Counted from the stretch's first letter, positions 33,664 to 43,556 are shown. The stretch: 64,000 nucleotides of DNA from Saccopteryx bilineata (GCF_036850765.1 NC_089495.1:124085033-124149032); one strand, 5' to 3'. Numbers and translations are program-made. Notes: generated by a model from the letters alone, not told the origin.

Positions 33664-34240
33664 AAAGAGGAATCCCACCAGCAGTTGCTTTAAGTGTGGC
33701 AAGGAGGGCCATTGGTCCCAGCAGTGTCCCTGCCCGCGACCACCCACTGAGCCCTGTCCTGATCCTGACTGCAAGCAGCCTGGTCACTGGTGGAATGATT
33801 GTCCCTTTGGGCAACAGGCTTTTCCTCAGCACCTCTACGTGGAGGACAAAATACCCAAATGGAAGGCCAAGACATCCAGGCGGGCCCGTTGTTCAAACTC
33901 CTAGGACACGGCCTGGACTCGGAGAACCCAGGGTCAGGTAAGTCCATCTCATTTCTTGTGGACACGAGAGCTGCCTTCTCTGTTTTGCCCTCACACTCTG
34001 GACTTCTAGTTCCCTCACAGGTCTCGGTTATGGGAATGGATGGGACCCCTTCCTTTCCCCTTTGTACGCCACTCCTGACATGCAATTTGGCCTCAAGCTT
34101 GGCCCTATACAGGACCGCTGACAGAACCACTGCCACTGGGCCCTACCTATCTCCAGCTCGCCAAAAGGTTGGGCCCTGCAGACCCTCCCGTTGCTTCTGT
34201 CCCTCCCACCAGGAACCTGCCACCAGAGTGAGCTGAAGCA
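33664..34240 (+). pseudogene. Retroviral nucleocapsid and protease remnant
   Basis: Near 33685-33810 are two zinc-knuckle-type motifs: [14 protein letters not shown], then [16 protein letters not shown], typical of gag nucleocapsid. About 45 codons on, in another frame, an aspartic protease-like segment appears with VDTRA where VDTGA is expected, so the invariant glycine of the active site is replaced. Similarity fades after about 34240. It follows the interrupted gag directly and belongs to the same provirus. Non-functional. Confidence 0.8.
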
Positions 34241-34603
34241 GGGAGCTATGCTGTTCAGTAAGACTGGGCTGATAAAAGAAGCTTCAATCTCCTCAACTAT
34301 CTGTGAGAAAAATTAAGTAAGAATCTGTCCTCCTACAACCTGCTTAACTCCTAATGGCAGCCACCCATTCTTACCTAGGCTGCCTCTATCCTAAATCTTC
34401 TTCTAATCATATTTGCTCCTCTTTTTTAAATCCTTACAGAACCACATCCACGAAGTTTCTCTAGTCTAACAGGTCTAACAGCTGTTCCTCCCGACTCCAG
34501 TCAAAGCCACCACCTTCCCATCTCTCCTCCCCACGAAGCCCCTAATCAGCAGGAAGTAGCCAGACAAATAAACAGCGCCCCTAATTAACACAAAAGATCG
34601 GAA
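34241..34603 (+). other. 3' remnant of the ERV interior
   Basis: Between the protease remnant and the 3' LTR about 360 bases remain, so pol and env are deleted. A few codons near 34380 could be the end of an envelope tail, but this is too short to support. The usual purine-rich plus-strand primer is poor: ACACAAAAGATCGGAA precedes the LTR. Confidence 0.5.
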
Positions 34604-34956
34604 TGTAAGGTGGTCAGCAATGGGGGGAGGTCCTGTGAGGAACCCAGACCTGGGAACTTTGGCTAGAGCTGCCCACAACCATGCACACCAAAAGAAACTT
34701 CCCAGGAGCCCTTTGGAAAAGAGTGACCGTCTGCCAGGCAGTGAGATTTCACCACGTCATATTAGCTCGACCACCCTAGGGACCCTTTAAATATCTCCCA
34801 CGCAGTTTTATCCGTGCGACTTTCCTGGCCTCTGTGTCCTCCAGACCAGGGAACCTCGTCAGGTGGGATGCACTCTGTACTAAATAAAGCTTTTACTTAT
34901 CCACACTTCGTGGCTACGCCCCTTCCTTCTTCCTCGGTGGGGAAAAATACCTTACA
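34604..34956 (+). mobile_element. ERV 3' LTR
   Basis: Starts TGTAAGGTGGTC and ends AATACCTTACA, 353 bp. It has the same layout as the 5' LTR, with AATAAAGCTTTTA near 34883. Confidence 0.9.
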
Positions 34957-35045
34957 ACTATATTCCTAATTATTGCATGGGACACACTTATACTTAAAAA
35001 AATTATTTGTTGTGGATCTGAAATTCAAACTAACAAACTATTCTG
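34957..35045 (+). repeat. Right arm of the palindromic element
   Basis: Complements the segment just left of the ERV. An A/T-rich arm with TGTGGATCTGAAATTC is clear. Confidence 0.65.
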
Positions 35046-35600
35046 TATTCTATCTAACAACCTTAATTTCAAAGTAGTGTTTCTACATGGGCCCTGTGAA
35101 AGGAAGGCTGGGGGACAGGGACGCTTCCAGCATGATGTGATGTGTAAGGTGAAGGTCAGGATTTCCCGAGTCCCTCTGGCTTGGGAACAGTGGATGTGAT
35201 ACAATGGGGGGGGGGGGGGGCGGGCGCCTGTGGCTAACCGAAGAGTGCCTGACCCACTTAAAGGAAGAATGCAAGACTGCTGGTTTGTGGCTGCCACTGT
35301 AGAAAGTAGAGGGCTGATGATAGTGTTCAAGTCAAGGAAGGTGATGATCACATAACTTCAAAGATTCTGATATTTCCTCAGCTCCAGCAAATTCTTCCCT
35401 GGTTGTGTCGTTAGATGCAAAGTAGCAATGGTGCTCCTTGCTTCCTCTGCTGCCCACTAAACCACTGAGATGTAGGGAACTTATCAGATGCTCAATTTTT
35501 GGCAGAATAGGATTTCCAGCAGATGTCCCAATAGGCAAGAAGTCAGCCTTCACCTTCAAATAACCCCCGTCCTGAGCTCTCTCCTTCCTGCCACCTGGGG
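35046..35600. other. No gene recognised; G homopolymer at 35207-35220
   Basis: Unassigned sequence with a run of about 14 G near 35207, which may be unstable or mis-assembled. Confidence 0.45.
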
Positions 35601-35604
35601 TGGT

Positions 35605-35800
35605 GAAAAGAGCACAGGTTTGAACCTGGCGCTGCCAAGTCTTGGCTGGCGGAGCTTGGGAAAATAACTCAACTTCTCTGGTGCACCGGTTTTCTCACTT
35701 GGAAAACGGGAGTGATCTTTGTACCTACTCCCTTCTGAGGGTCGCGCGAGGAGTAAAGGGATGATGCATGCATAGTTCCATGAACCTAGCAGACGGTGTC
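35605..35800 (+). mobile_element. MIR
   Basis: GGTTTGAACCTGGCGCTGCC, GGTTTTCTCACTTGGAAAAC, GTACCTACTCCCTTCTGAGG and GTCGCGCGAGGAGTAAAGGG track the MIR consensus. It lies just upstream of the CpG-rich promoter. Confidence 0.75.
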
Positions 35801-35864
35801 TCTTCTGCTTCCCATAGGGCTCTCCCCTCCCGCTTAGGCGCTCATCTCTCTTAAAACATCTCAC

Positions 35865-36335
35865 CGTCTGCGGCCCCTTTAAGACGGCCTGGAGGACCTA
35901 GTTTCAAGGACGAAGGCAATCCGCTAGCTGCCGCCGCTATGCTAAGCCGTCACTTCCGGACGGCAGTGCTTGTGTTCTTCGATTTCGGTGGTCCCGGGGT
36001 TGTGAAAGTGTGGGGGCGCGGCACGTGCTCTGTTGTATCCGACCAGAGATTCTCGCTCAGCTCTGGCTGGTCGCCTGCCTCTGGCCCGCACGGTGACGCG
36101 GGCCTTTCGCTGCCATCGGCGCTGGCTTGCGGCTTCGGGCCCCGCCCCGGGGTGGTAACAAAACTCTACCGAAGGCCGGAGTCCCTTCTGCGGAGCCCGG
36201 ACTTCAGGAACCGAACGGCTCACGGCATAGTAACTGGCACTTGGACGGAGGAGGCAGAGGGCACTTGGTCCGACTCAGGCACCCAAGTTGAGGTGAGCCG
36301 TTGTAGGAAGCGCGGCAGCCTAGGGGTCCCCGGCT
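35865..36335 (+). promoter_or_regulatory. CpG-rich, TATA-less promoter
   Basis: A sharply CpG-rich block in an otherwise AT-rich, CpG-poor window. It contains an ETS-type ACTTCCGG site at 35952-35959, a CACGTG E-box at 36022-36027, GCCGCCGCTATG (YY1-like) at about 35931 and GGGGCGCGGC/CCCCGCCCCGG GC boxes. No TATA box is seen. These are features of a housekeeping-type promoter. A splice donor follows at 36293, suggesting plus-strand transcription; bidirectional activity cannot be excluded. Confidence 0.75.
35939..36292 (+). CDS. Possible first exon with short ORF, unidentified gene
   Basis: From the ATG at 35939 an open frame runs 118 codons to 36292, exactly where the sequence CAAGTTGAG/GTGAGC gives a good splice donor. 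Splicing to the acceptor at 36404 keeps the frame for five more codons before TGA, making a 123-codon ORF. The product begins MLSRHFRTAVLVFFDFGG. It is arginine-, glycine- and serine-rich without a recognised domain, transmembrane segment or signal peptide. The composition may simply reflect CpG-island DNA. I do not recognise a protein family. A non-coding first exon of a regulatory or snoRNA-host RNA is at least as likely as a coding exon; the exon probably starts upstream of the ATG. Confidence 0.35.
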
Positions 36336-36404
36336 GTTTATTCAGCGCGGGTTCCTGGTAAACATTGAATGAGACTTGCCCTTCTTATTACCCTCTTTTC
36401 CCAG

Positions 36405-36463
36405 GATTTCCTCGGAAAATGAGAAGTCGCCAACCGCGGCGATTGGGGCAATCTGGGTGGAAG
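36405..36463 (+). other. Possible second exon, 59 bp
   Basis: A pyrimidine-rich tract and TTTTCCCAG acceptor precede it, and GGAAG/GTAGGT gives a donor at 36464. It is still CpG-bearing (CAACCGCGGCGATTGG), unlike the flanking introns. The frame entering from exon 1 terminates inside it. Its 3' end with the following intron start is duplicated at 38354-38380. Confidence 0.4.
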
Positions 36464-37360
36464 GTAGGTTTTAGATTTTGGAACGCATACAGCGATCATT
36501 GCCTCCCGCTCAACCTCGATGGGAACATTGGGAGTGACCTAAGTTTGGGGATGTCCAGGTATGTCAAGCATGGAGACGAAATATCACAAATATGGTCTGG
36601 GGAAAGGCTCCTGTGTTGCTGAATCTGCCTAGTAATGGGTGCAGCCTGGTACCAGTGAGCCCTATCCTGACCTAAAGTAAATTCCCCAGAAGCTTTTACT
36701 GGGTTTTGAATTTGCAGTAACAGGTGTGAACATTCTAGCAGCAGTTTAATGATCATGTATGATACTGCAGACAAGATCTATTACTGAAAGAAGAAGCCTG
36801 ATGTAGTTAGTACCAGGGAGCAAGTCGATTTCAAAAATCTAACCAAAGTATTGGCCACGTACCACCATGCTAATTGTTAAGGATACAGATAAACAAAACA
36901 CCTGGGCCTCTTGTTCTCAGTGATTTGAAGAGACTAGATGAAGGGATCACACTAAAGAGGGTGGTAAAAGCTCTGAAGGAGAGCACAGTTTTCTGAGAAC
37001 ATGTATCACTAGGAGGCTGGTATAGACTGGAAATCATCCCTGAGGATGGGATCCCTGAGCTGGACTCTGAAGGGTAAGTAGGTGTTTGGTGGGAAGGCCA
37101 GGGGAGCAGCATGTGCAAAGGCCTAGTGGTCTAGTAATTGTGGCTAGTGGGGGAACTGAAAGGCCATTGTAGCCGAGAAAACAAGGTGGAAAATGATGTG
37201 GGACAAAGCTGAAAAGGTGGGGAAGGGCCAGATCACACAGAGCCTCTGGCTCATGGGAGCATTTTGGTCTTTCCTAAGACTATGGGAGGTCATTATCGGT
37301 GTTAAACAAGAGGATGGTGTGCAAAAATCTGTAATTTCAAAAGGACACTTTTTGCAGAAC
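36464..37360. other. Putative intron; old dispersed repeat
   Basis: Sequence around 36880-37350, with GTGCAAAGGCCTAGTGG and GGGCCAGATCACACAGAG, has the style of an old dispersed mammalian repeat, which I cannot name. No exon is supported inside. Confidence 0.35.
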
Positions 37361-37362
37361 AA

Positions 37363-37535
37363 TGCTGTCTAATAGAACATTTTGCAATGGTGGAAATGGT
37401 CTGTATCCCCACAGTTCAGTAGAGCAGCTACAAGCCACATGTAGCTATTGAGCACCTGCAGTGTGGCTGGTACCCCTGAGGAATTTGCTTTTAAATTTTA
37501 ATTTAAATGGAGTGGCTGCTGTGTTGGACAGTGTA
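37363..37535 (+). mobile_element. MER5A hAT MITE
   Basis: AATGCTGTCTAATAGAACAT, AAGCCACATGTAGCTATTGA, GCACCTGCAGTGTGGCTGG and TGTTGGACAGTG at the end follow the MER5A consensus, with its terminal inverted repeats. Confidence 0.85.
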
Positions 37536-38660
37536 TTGTATTGAATGGAGTGGTGACTCCTGTATGGGAATCGTGACAATGCAGGTTCCCTTTTAAATCT
37601 CCTGTACTTCATTCCTTCCTGGGTAAAAGCTGAGATGGATTTCACTCTGGGAAGAGTGCTCGTGTTGATTCCTCCTGTCTCACACGAGTGACTGCTTGTG
37701 GAACCTTGATTTTTATTTTCTTGGTCCTCGGGAGGCAGCATTCTTCCTTCTCCCATCATTACCTGTTTTTGTCGCTGGACATAGACTGAGGAGTGACATC
37801 TTATGCACTTCTAAGTAAATCTTGAGTGGTCAGAGCATGATGTCCGTGGCTTGGAGGGGTTGTAAAGAAAAGTAGTTACTGGTGATAAGGGGCGTAGATC
37901 TGAAGAGGTAGACTGCAGTGAGTTCTGGAACATCGAGAAGGAGCAATTTCAGAGGTACCAGCTGGTGAAACATGAGACAAAAGTCAGGAATCATTGAAGC
38001 GCTTGAGAGGGTATGTGGAGTTCAGGAGTTGGGGACAAACTAGGAAGACACATGGCTAGAGGAAGGGAAAGAAGATATAGGGATAAATAGGTTGGTGTTA
38101 GGTAATAAAAAAATAATAAAATGAAAAGTGGGGGGAAGCTTGTCAGAGTTCAGATTTATTGTGGTTTTGTTACAGAGAGGTTTCTGAGGAAGGCCCCAGG
38201 TGGTGGTGTGCACATTACAGCCTGGAAAGGATAAGTTAGGATTGCTTTGAAGTGGAAGGGACCGGCCTTCAGAGTTAGGGACCCGAAGACTTGGAAAGAG
38301 GAGGGGCTGATTGAAGTACGGTCACTATGGGGCACTTTCCACATCGTGTTCTAGGTGGAAGGTAGGTTTTAGATTTTGGAGAGTACTTTAGCACTAACAG
38401 TTGTGAATTCTCTGGATGTTCAGGCTTCCTGAAGTAGAATGAAGACTGTAAAGGGTGCCTTCTTTGCAGGTGAGTTCACTGGAAGATTTGTGTATGTACT
38501 GGGTGATTCCATTTCTGCCTGGTTCTCTGTGCCTGAATGTTACTGTTTTGTTTTCAGACCTTCCAGGCTTGTTTGGTTTAATTGTTAACCACATAATTTT
38601 TTAATGCTGACCTGCATAAGGCTCTGTTTTTTATGGATATAAGTTATAAGTAAATGGAGT

Positions 38661-38754
38661 CAAAGCAATCAATGAACAACTCAAGTGCCACAACTATGAG
38701 TTGATGCTTCTCGTCTCTCTCCCTTCTTGTCTGCCTATCCCTGTCTCTCTGTCC

Positions 38755-38783
<29 letters not shown>
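38661..38783 (+). mobile_element. Family-B SINE 3' fragment
   Basis: AAGCAATCAATGAACAACTC, TTGATGCTTCTCGTCTCTC, a CT-rich stretch and a long A run. 5'-truncated at insertion. Confidence 0.85.
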
Positions 38784-38785
<2 letters not shown>

Positions 38786-39004
38786 ACATCAAGATCTTGA
38801 ACTTCTCTCTTTGTCCACTAGAGGATGCAATCTTACACCAGACTGTTCTCTTTTGTAACTTGGTACAAAGTGGTTTTTGGGGGGAGGGGGGGCGGGAGGT
38901 TGAAGGGGTTTTTTTTTGTTTTTGTTTTGTAATTTAGCGGAGACCTTATTTCATTGGCAAGTTATGCAGAAAGTTAATCTGCCTGGTTGGGCTGTTTCTT
39001 AGGA

Positions 39005-39190
39005 ATCTGCCAGTGTGTCCCAGTCACATACAGTTCCTTGGAAGTGTTTGTTTTGTCATATGGACCAGCTGAACCAAATGCGGTCATGGGACACAGCCAT
39101 GCACGTGGTGCTTGGGGATAAGAGCACATTCTACTGGAACTTTTCATCGACAGTCATTGCTGGTGACAACAGCTGCTTTTACTCAATGTG
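39005..39190 (+). ncRNA. Possible structured small RNA (H/ACA-like)
   Basis: TGTGTCCCA at 39014-39022 pairs perfectly with TGGGACACA at 39087-39095, enclosing about 64 bases. AGAGCA at 39121-39126 fits the H-box pattern ANANNA, and a second foldable segment follows to about 39175. The segment lies in a putative intron downstream of a CpG-island promoter, the usual setting of snoRNAs. A clear terminal ACA box three bases from the end was not found, and I do not match it to a known snoRNA. Treat as a candidate. Confidence 0.25.
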
Positions 39191-39734
39191 AAAGATTTTT
39201 TTGGTAAGGAGTCCAGTGTAACACTTTCCCAATATTTGAAGTCCCAGGTGCTATATTAAGGGTTTAAAAGGATTTAAGGGCAGTCAGAACATTGCTCATA
39301 CTTGAAATTGAAAGGTATGTATCAAGACCTGACAAAGGTTCAAGCCAATGTGGTTTAGATTGCTGATTGTTATCCATTAGAAAAGCGCTATTGAACTGGA
39401 GAAAGGATTACCACTCTGGAAGTGTAATTCTAGTGAAGTGTGAAATGTTCTCTGGTTTATGAGCTTGGCTGACAGCTTCTGATGGATTAAACAGATGTCA
39501 AATTGCACACTCACTGCTGGCCGCACTGGGCTTCCCTTCCAGATAATATGACGGCTCTGGGAAAAAGGAAACCACAGGGCTAGGGTTGGGGGGCAGTTTT
39601 AGTTAAGGCAGTCAGGAAAGGCCCCAGATCCTAAGGTAAGGGAGTAAATCATGTGATAGCCTGAAAGAGTATACAAGCCAGTGCAAAGGGAGCCAGTCCA
39701 GCCAGTATGAAGGAGTGTGAACAAGAGGGTTTTG

Positions 39735-39868
39735 TTTTTCTTTAAATATTTTTATTTATTGATTTCAGAGAGAGAGAGAAAAATATCAATCTGTTTCTGT
39801 ATGTGCCCTGACCAGGCATATTGCATATTGGGATGATACTGTAACCAACTGAGCTGTCTGGCCAGGGT
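39735..39868 (-). mobile_element. Ves-like bat SINE
   Basis: The minus strand starts CCTGGCCAGACAGCTCAGTT and ends in an AAATA-rich tail. The flanks AACAAGAGGGTTTT and AACAAGGGGGTTTT are target duplications. It resembles the Ves family known from many bats, and is older than families A and B here. Confidence 0.75.
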
Positions 39869-40084
39869 AACAAGGGGGTTTTCTGAGGGGACTGGAGACC
39901 AGGTCTTGTGAAGCCTTGTAGGAAAGTTTGGCTTTTACAGTGAGTAGGGTCAGTGGCTCATTTTCCTCTCATATTTTAGGATCCATTTTCCCCCTAACAG
40001 AGTAGGTTACATTAGAAGTATGTACCTATTTCTTGTCTGTGCTAACAAATTTACCCTTTGAGCTGATTCCCGATCTGTGCATAG

Positions 40085-40120
40085 GCAGCTGGAGGAAGCA
40101 GCTGTTGAATCCTAACTGAG
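40085..40120 (+). other. Possible 36-bp exon
   Basis: It lies between TGCATAG and AACTGAG/GTAAGT, a consensus donor. Together with the acceptor at 40195 it suggests the 3' end of the transcript from the promoter at 35.9 kb. Splicing is inferred only. Confidence 0.3.
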
Positions 40121-40195
40121 GTAAGTGACATGGAAACACATTTGGATCTGACTGGTAAAGTTCCTGCAACTGACCCTGTGCCCTCTACCTTATAG

Positions 40196-40425
40196 GTGAA
40201 GCCAGCGAGACTGCCCAGTTGTTTGCCTGGGTCTGACTGGCAAGGACCTCTATCCCTTGGAGGCCGTGCATACCTCCGTCATGAAGTCATCCATTGCCTG
40301 TACTCCTGCCTGTTTCCACCTCGGAGGAACTGTGTACTTGTTATTCCAACAAAAAGTACATTTTGTTTAAATAATTTAAACTGCTATCCAGGGGACTACA
40401 AAAAGTACATTTTCTTATAATCTTT
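40196..40425 (+). other. Possible terminal exon
   Basis: Preceded by CCCTCTACCTTATAG. The sequence starts GTGAAGCCAGCGAGACTG and has no repeat in it. No canonical AATAAA is visible at its end; only AT-rich stretches and a direct repeat AAAAAGTACATTTT (near 40351 and 40399) are seen. A 74-codon frame is present, without support as protein. Confidence 0.3.
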
Positions 40426-40445
40426 ACAAGGTGAAAGCCTGTTTT

Positions 40446-40792
40446 GGCCTGACCAGGTGGTGGCACAGTGGATAGAGCGTTGGACTGGGATGCAGAGGAC
40501 CCAGGTTCGAGACTCCGAGGTCACCAGCTTGAGCGCGGGCTCATCTGGTTTGAGCAGAAGGCTCGCCATCTTGGACCCAAGGTTGCTGGCTCCAGCAAGG
40601 GGTTACTCGGTCTGCTGAAGGCCCACAGTCAAGGCACATATGAGAAAGCAATCAGTGAACAACTAAGGTGTCGCAATGCGCAACGAAAAACTAATGATTG
40701 ATGCTTCTCATCTCTTCATTCCTGTCTGTCTGTCCCTGTCTATCCTTCTCTCTCTCTCTCTCTCTGATTCTTGTTAAAAAAAAAAAAAAAAG
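40446..40792 (+). mobile_element. Family-B SINE, full length
   Basis: From GCCTGACCAGGTGGTGGCAC to the CT tail and A run. Flanks GAAAGCCTGTTTTG and GAAAACATGTTTTG are a slightly diverged duplication. Confidence 0.92.
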
Positions 40793-41049
40793 AAAACATG
40801 TTTTGGTTTTACATGGTTACACTTAATGAATGCATTTAAAACAGTTATTTGTTCTAATATTTTTCCAGAGTTATATAACTATAGCAGAAAACTAGTTCTT
40901 CTATTGCAAATTTAATTGAAGTGGTTGGAAAGTCGCGTGTCTCAGGCCTGTCAGCCATGCCGTTGTGCTGGTCACACAACACTGCTTTGGAACTGCAGCC
41001 ACCGTCAGAACATTGAGACTGCTGTGTGGAATTAAATAAGACTCATTCT

Positions 41050-41376
41050 GCCTGACCAGGTGGTGGCACAGTGGATAGAGCATTGGACTGGGATGTGGAG
41101 GACCCATGTTTGAGACCCCAAGGTCACCAGCTTGAGCGTGGGCTTATCTGGGTTGAGCAAGGCTCACCAGCTTGGACCCAAGGTCGCTGGCTTGAGCAAG
41201 GGGTCACTCGGTCTGCTGTAGCCCCCCCGGTCAAGGCACATATGAGAAAGCAATAAATGAACAACTAAGGAGCCGCAATGAAGAACTGATGTTTCTCATC
41301 TCTCTCCCTTCCTGTCTGTCCCTGTCTGTCCCTCTCTCTGACTCTCTCTGTCTCTGCCAATAAATAAATAAATAAA
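41050..41376 (+). mobile_element. Family-B SINE, full length
   Basis: Exact 15-bp duplication AATAAGACTCATTCT at 41035-41049 and 41377-41391. The tail has AATA units. Confidence 0.95.
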
Positions 41377-41427
41377 AATAAGACTCATTCTTTCTTTGAA
41401 CAACAAATTTCTCATTAACCAAACCAA

Positions 41428-41748
41428 GCCTGACCAGGTGGTGGCACAGTGAATAATAGAGCATAGGACGAGGACACGGAGAACCCAGGTTTGAAACCTG
41501 AGGTCGCCAGCTAGAACGCAGGCTCATCTGGCTTGAACACAGGCTCACCAGCTTGAGTGCAGGGTCGCTGGCTTGAGCCCAAGGTTGCTGGCTTGAGCAA
41601 GGGGTCGCTTTTTCTGCTGCAGCCATATGAGAAAGCAATCAATGAACAACTAAGGAGACTACGCAACAAAGAATTGATGCTTCTCTCTCCCTTCCTGTCT
41701 GTCTGTCCCTCTCTCTGTCTTTGTCACAAAACAAACAAGCAAACAAAA
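41428..41748 (+). mobile_element. Family-B SINE, full length
   Basis: Head GCCTGACCAGGTGGTGGCAC with a small insertion (GAATAATAGAGC), and a tail of CAAA units. Flanks AACCAAACCAAG and AACCACCAAG. Confidence 0.9.
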
Positions 41749-41998
41749 ATAACCACCAAGACTTGGGTTTTACCAGAAGCTGGCTGTCCCCAGCAAGTAT
41801 ATTTAAGTCAAACTCTGACCTGTGTGCCCATGTGAGTTATGGGCAGAGCTCCCATAAGTGCCTTCAGTAATGTACTATCTTTGTTCCAAATTACTTTGGC
41901 TATTTGAAAGTTATTTCTTCGATCATTTTAACTATGTGTAATCACTGCTTGATATTTGTTTATGGTTTTCCCCCCAAAGTAATAATGCACTAGTTTTT

Positions 41999-42334
41999 TT
42001 GTGTGTTTTTTTTGTTTTGTGGTTTTGGGTTTTTTTTTATTTTTTACAGAGACAGAGAGTGAGAGAGAGGGATAGACAGGGACAGACAGGAACGGAGAGA
42101 GATGAGAAGCATCAATCATTAGTTTTTCGTTCCGACACCTTAGTTGTTCATTGATTGCTTTCTCATATGTGCCTTGGCTGCAGGCCTTCAGCAGACCGAG
42201 TAACCCCTTGCTCAAGCCAGCGACCTTGGGTCCAAGCTGATGAACTTTTGCTCAAACCAAATGAGCCCACGCTCAAGCTGGCGACCTCGGGGTCTTGAAC
42301 CTGGGTCCTCTGCATCCCAGTCCGATGCTCTAGG
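41999..42334 (-). mobile_element. Family-B SINE, 5'-truncated, exact duplication
   Basis: Flanked by AATGCACTAGTTTTT at 41984-41998 and from 42335. The minus strand begins within the head (after the A box), so reverse transcription stopped early. Confidence 0.92.
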
Positions 42335-42349
42335 CAATGCACTAGTTTT

Positions 42350-43300
42350 TAAAAGTTTGTAGGATGAAGAGGCTGACACTGAGTAGTCCTCTGCCCCACC
42401 CACCCCACTCCCCATAGTCCTCCGCACAGGTAGTTTTCCGTTCGCCTGGTTCAGTCTTCCAAGTTCACTGTCTCCCTACCTCTGAGCACAGCCCATGTGC
42501 TGCTCCTTTGGTCTCATCTTAACTTTTGCCAGCTGACCTCCTTTCTGGTGGATTCAGGCTGAGCTCCCACTGACCTCCCCTCTGCTTCCCCTTTCCCATC
42601 CTCCCGAAACAGCCCTGTGTAACTGTTTCTGTCTAGATTGCATTCAGTGTTTATGTCCTGCACGTAGCAGAGTTCCCCAGCACCCAACTCTGCTGCTGCT
42701 CTGCATTCCCTTTCTGTTCACTCTCAGTCATCTTGCTGTTTCCTGGCTGAGCTTATTTGAACCTCTCACTAATACCCACATTCCCTGGTAGCCTCGGTGT
42801 AACTTTACACAAGGTCAGCCACAGCCAGTATCTAGCCATTCCAATTTTTTCTTAGATGAGGGAAAGAAGACTTCAGACAATTCAGTTACAAGTATGTGTT
42901 AAAATTTTGTTCCCTTGGATGCCATGGGAGAGGCCCCAGTAGGCCAATTCAGAAGTATGTTTTTAGGTAGGGAGATTCTGTAGGAAAGTATATAAAGGAC
43001 AGGTTATTGCTGTTAGACTAAATGCATGAAGAACCACTGGCTAAAGGTCCTGACAATCGGCTGGCTGGCTGGGTCAGAAACTGGTTTCCCAGAAAACTGA
43101 CAAGTATATCAGCAATGCCAGTCTTATCCCAGAAAGAGTTTAAGAATTCTATCAGGCGAAAGTGGCTCTGTCCCAAGCCTAGTTTAGACCAGATTTTATT
43201 TTATGCTTTTTCTTTGTGACCTAGACATCATTTCCTGTCTTGGTCAAATACCTGATGACTTGGCCAAAAAGGCCCATCCTGTTGCGTTTTGGTTCTAAGA
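42350..43300. other. No gene or clear repeat recognised
   Basis: Unassigned sequence, C/T-rich at 42390-42620. A TATA-like TATATAAAGG at 42991 has no other promoter support. Confidence 0.35.
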
Positions 43301-43329
43301 ACATAAATGAAAGTTTTGTCAGTTTATCG

Positions 43330-43460
43330 TTTCCCAAACTGTGAACTCAAGTCTCCTGAGTCTGTCAGATGCAGGTTCTGGGGCAGCAGGTCCGGGCTGG
43401 AGCCTGGAATTCTGCCTTTCCCACCAGCTCCAGCCACTGTGGTCCTGGGACCTCACCAAG
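43330..43460 (+). mobile_element. MER20-like fragment
   Basis: GTCAGATGCAGGTTCTGGGG, GGGCTGGAGCCTGGAATTC and TCTGCCTTTCCCACCAGCTC resemble the middle of MER20. Confidence 0.55.
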
Positions 43461-43556
43461 GAGTGAAGGAGGGCCCTGTAATTTGCTCTGTATTTCTCAC
43501 AGGGTGTAAAGCCAGTGGCCACCGCCACCATCACAGCCGCCTGGCCTATGCAGGTT

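Larger units (their letters stand above)
30443..34956 (+). mobile_element. Class I endogenous retrovirus, gag/pro remnant only
   Basis: Two LTRs of about 352 bp face the same way, and their flanks are ACTGT (30438-30442) and ACTAT (34957-34961), a 5-bp duplication with one change. A primer-binding site follows the 5' LTR. The interior holds broken gag and protease pieces with gammaretroviral features. Reverse transcriptase, integrase and envelope are absent, and a class II LTR has inserted into gag. With that LTR and its duplication removed the provirus is only about 2.9 kb, so it cannot encode a virus. The LTRs differ at roughly 30 sites by eye, indicating an old insertion. Confidence 0.88.

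Noticed and set aside
35207..35220. Poly-G run considered as a quadruplex control element
   Set aside because: A single homopolymer of G without further runs; more likely an unstable or mis-called tract.
42985..43000. TATA-like TATATAAAGG considered as a promoter
   Set aside because: No CpG, initiator, exon or LTR context around it.
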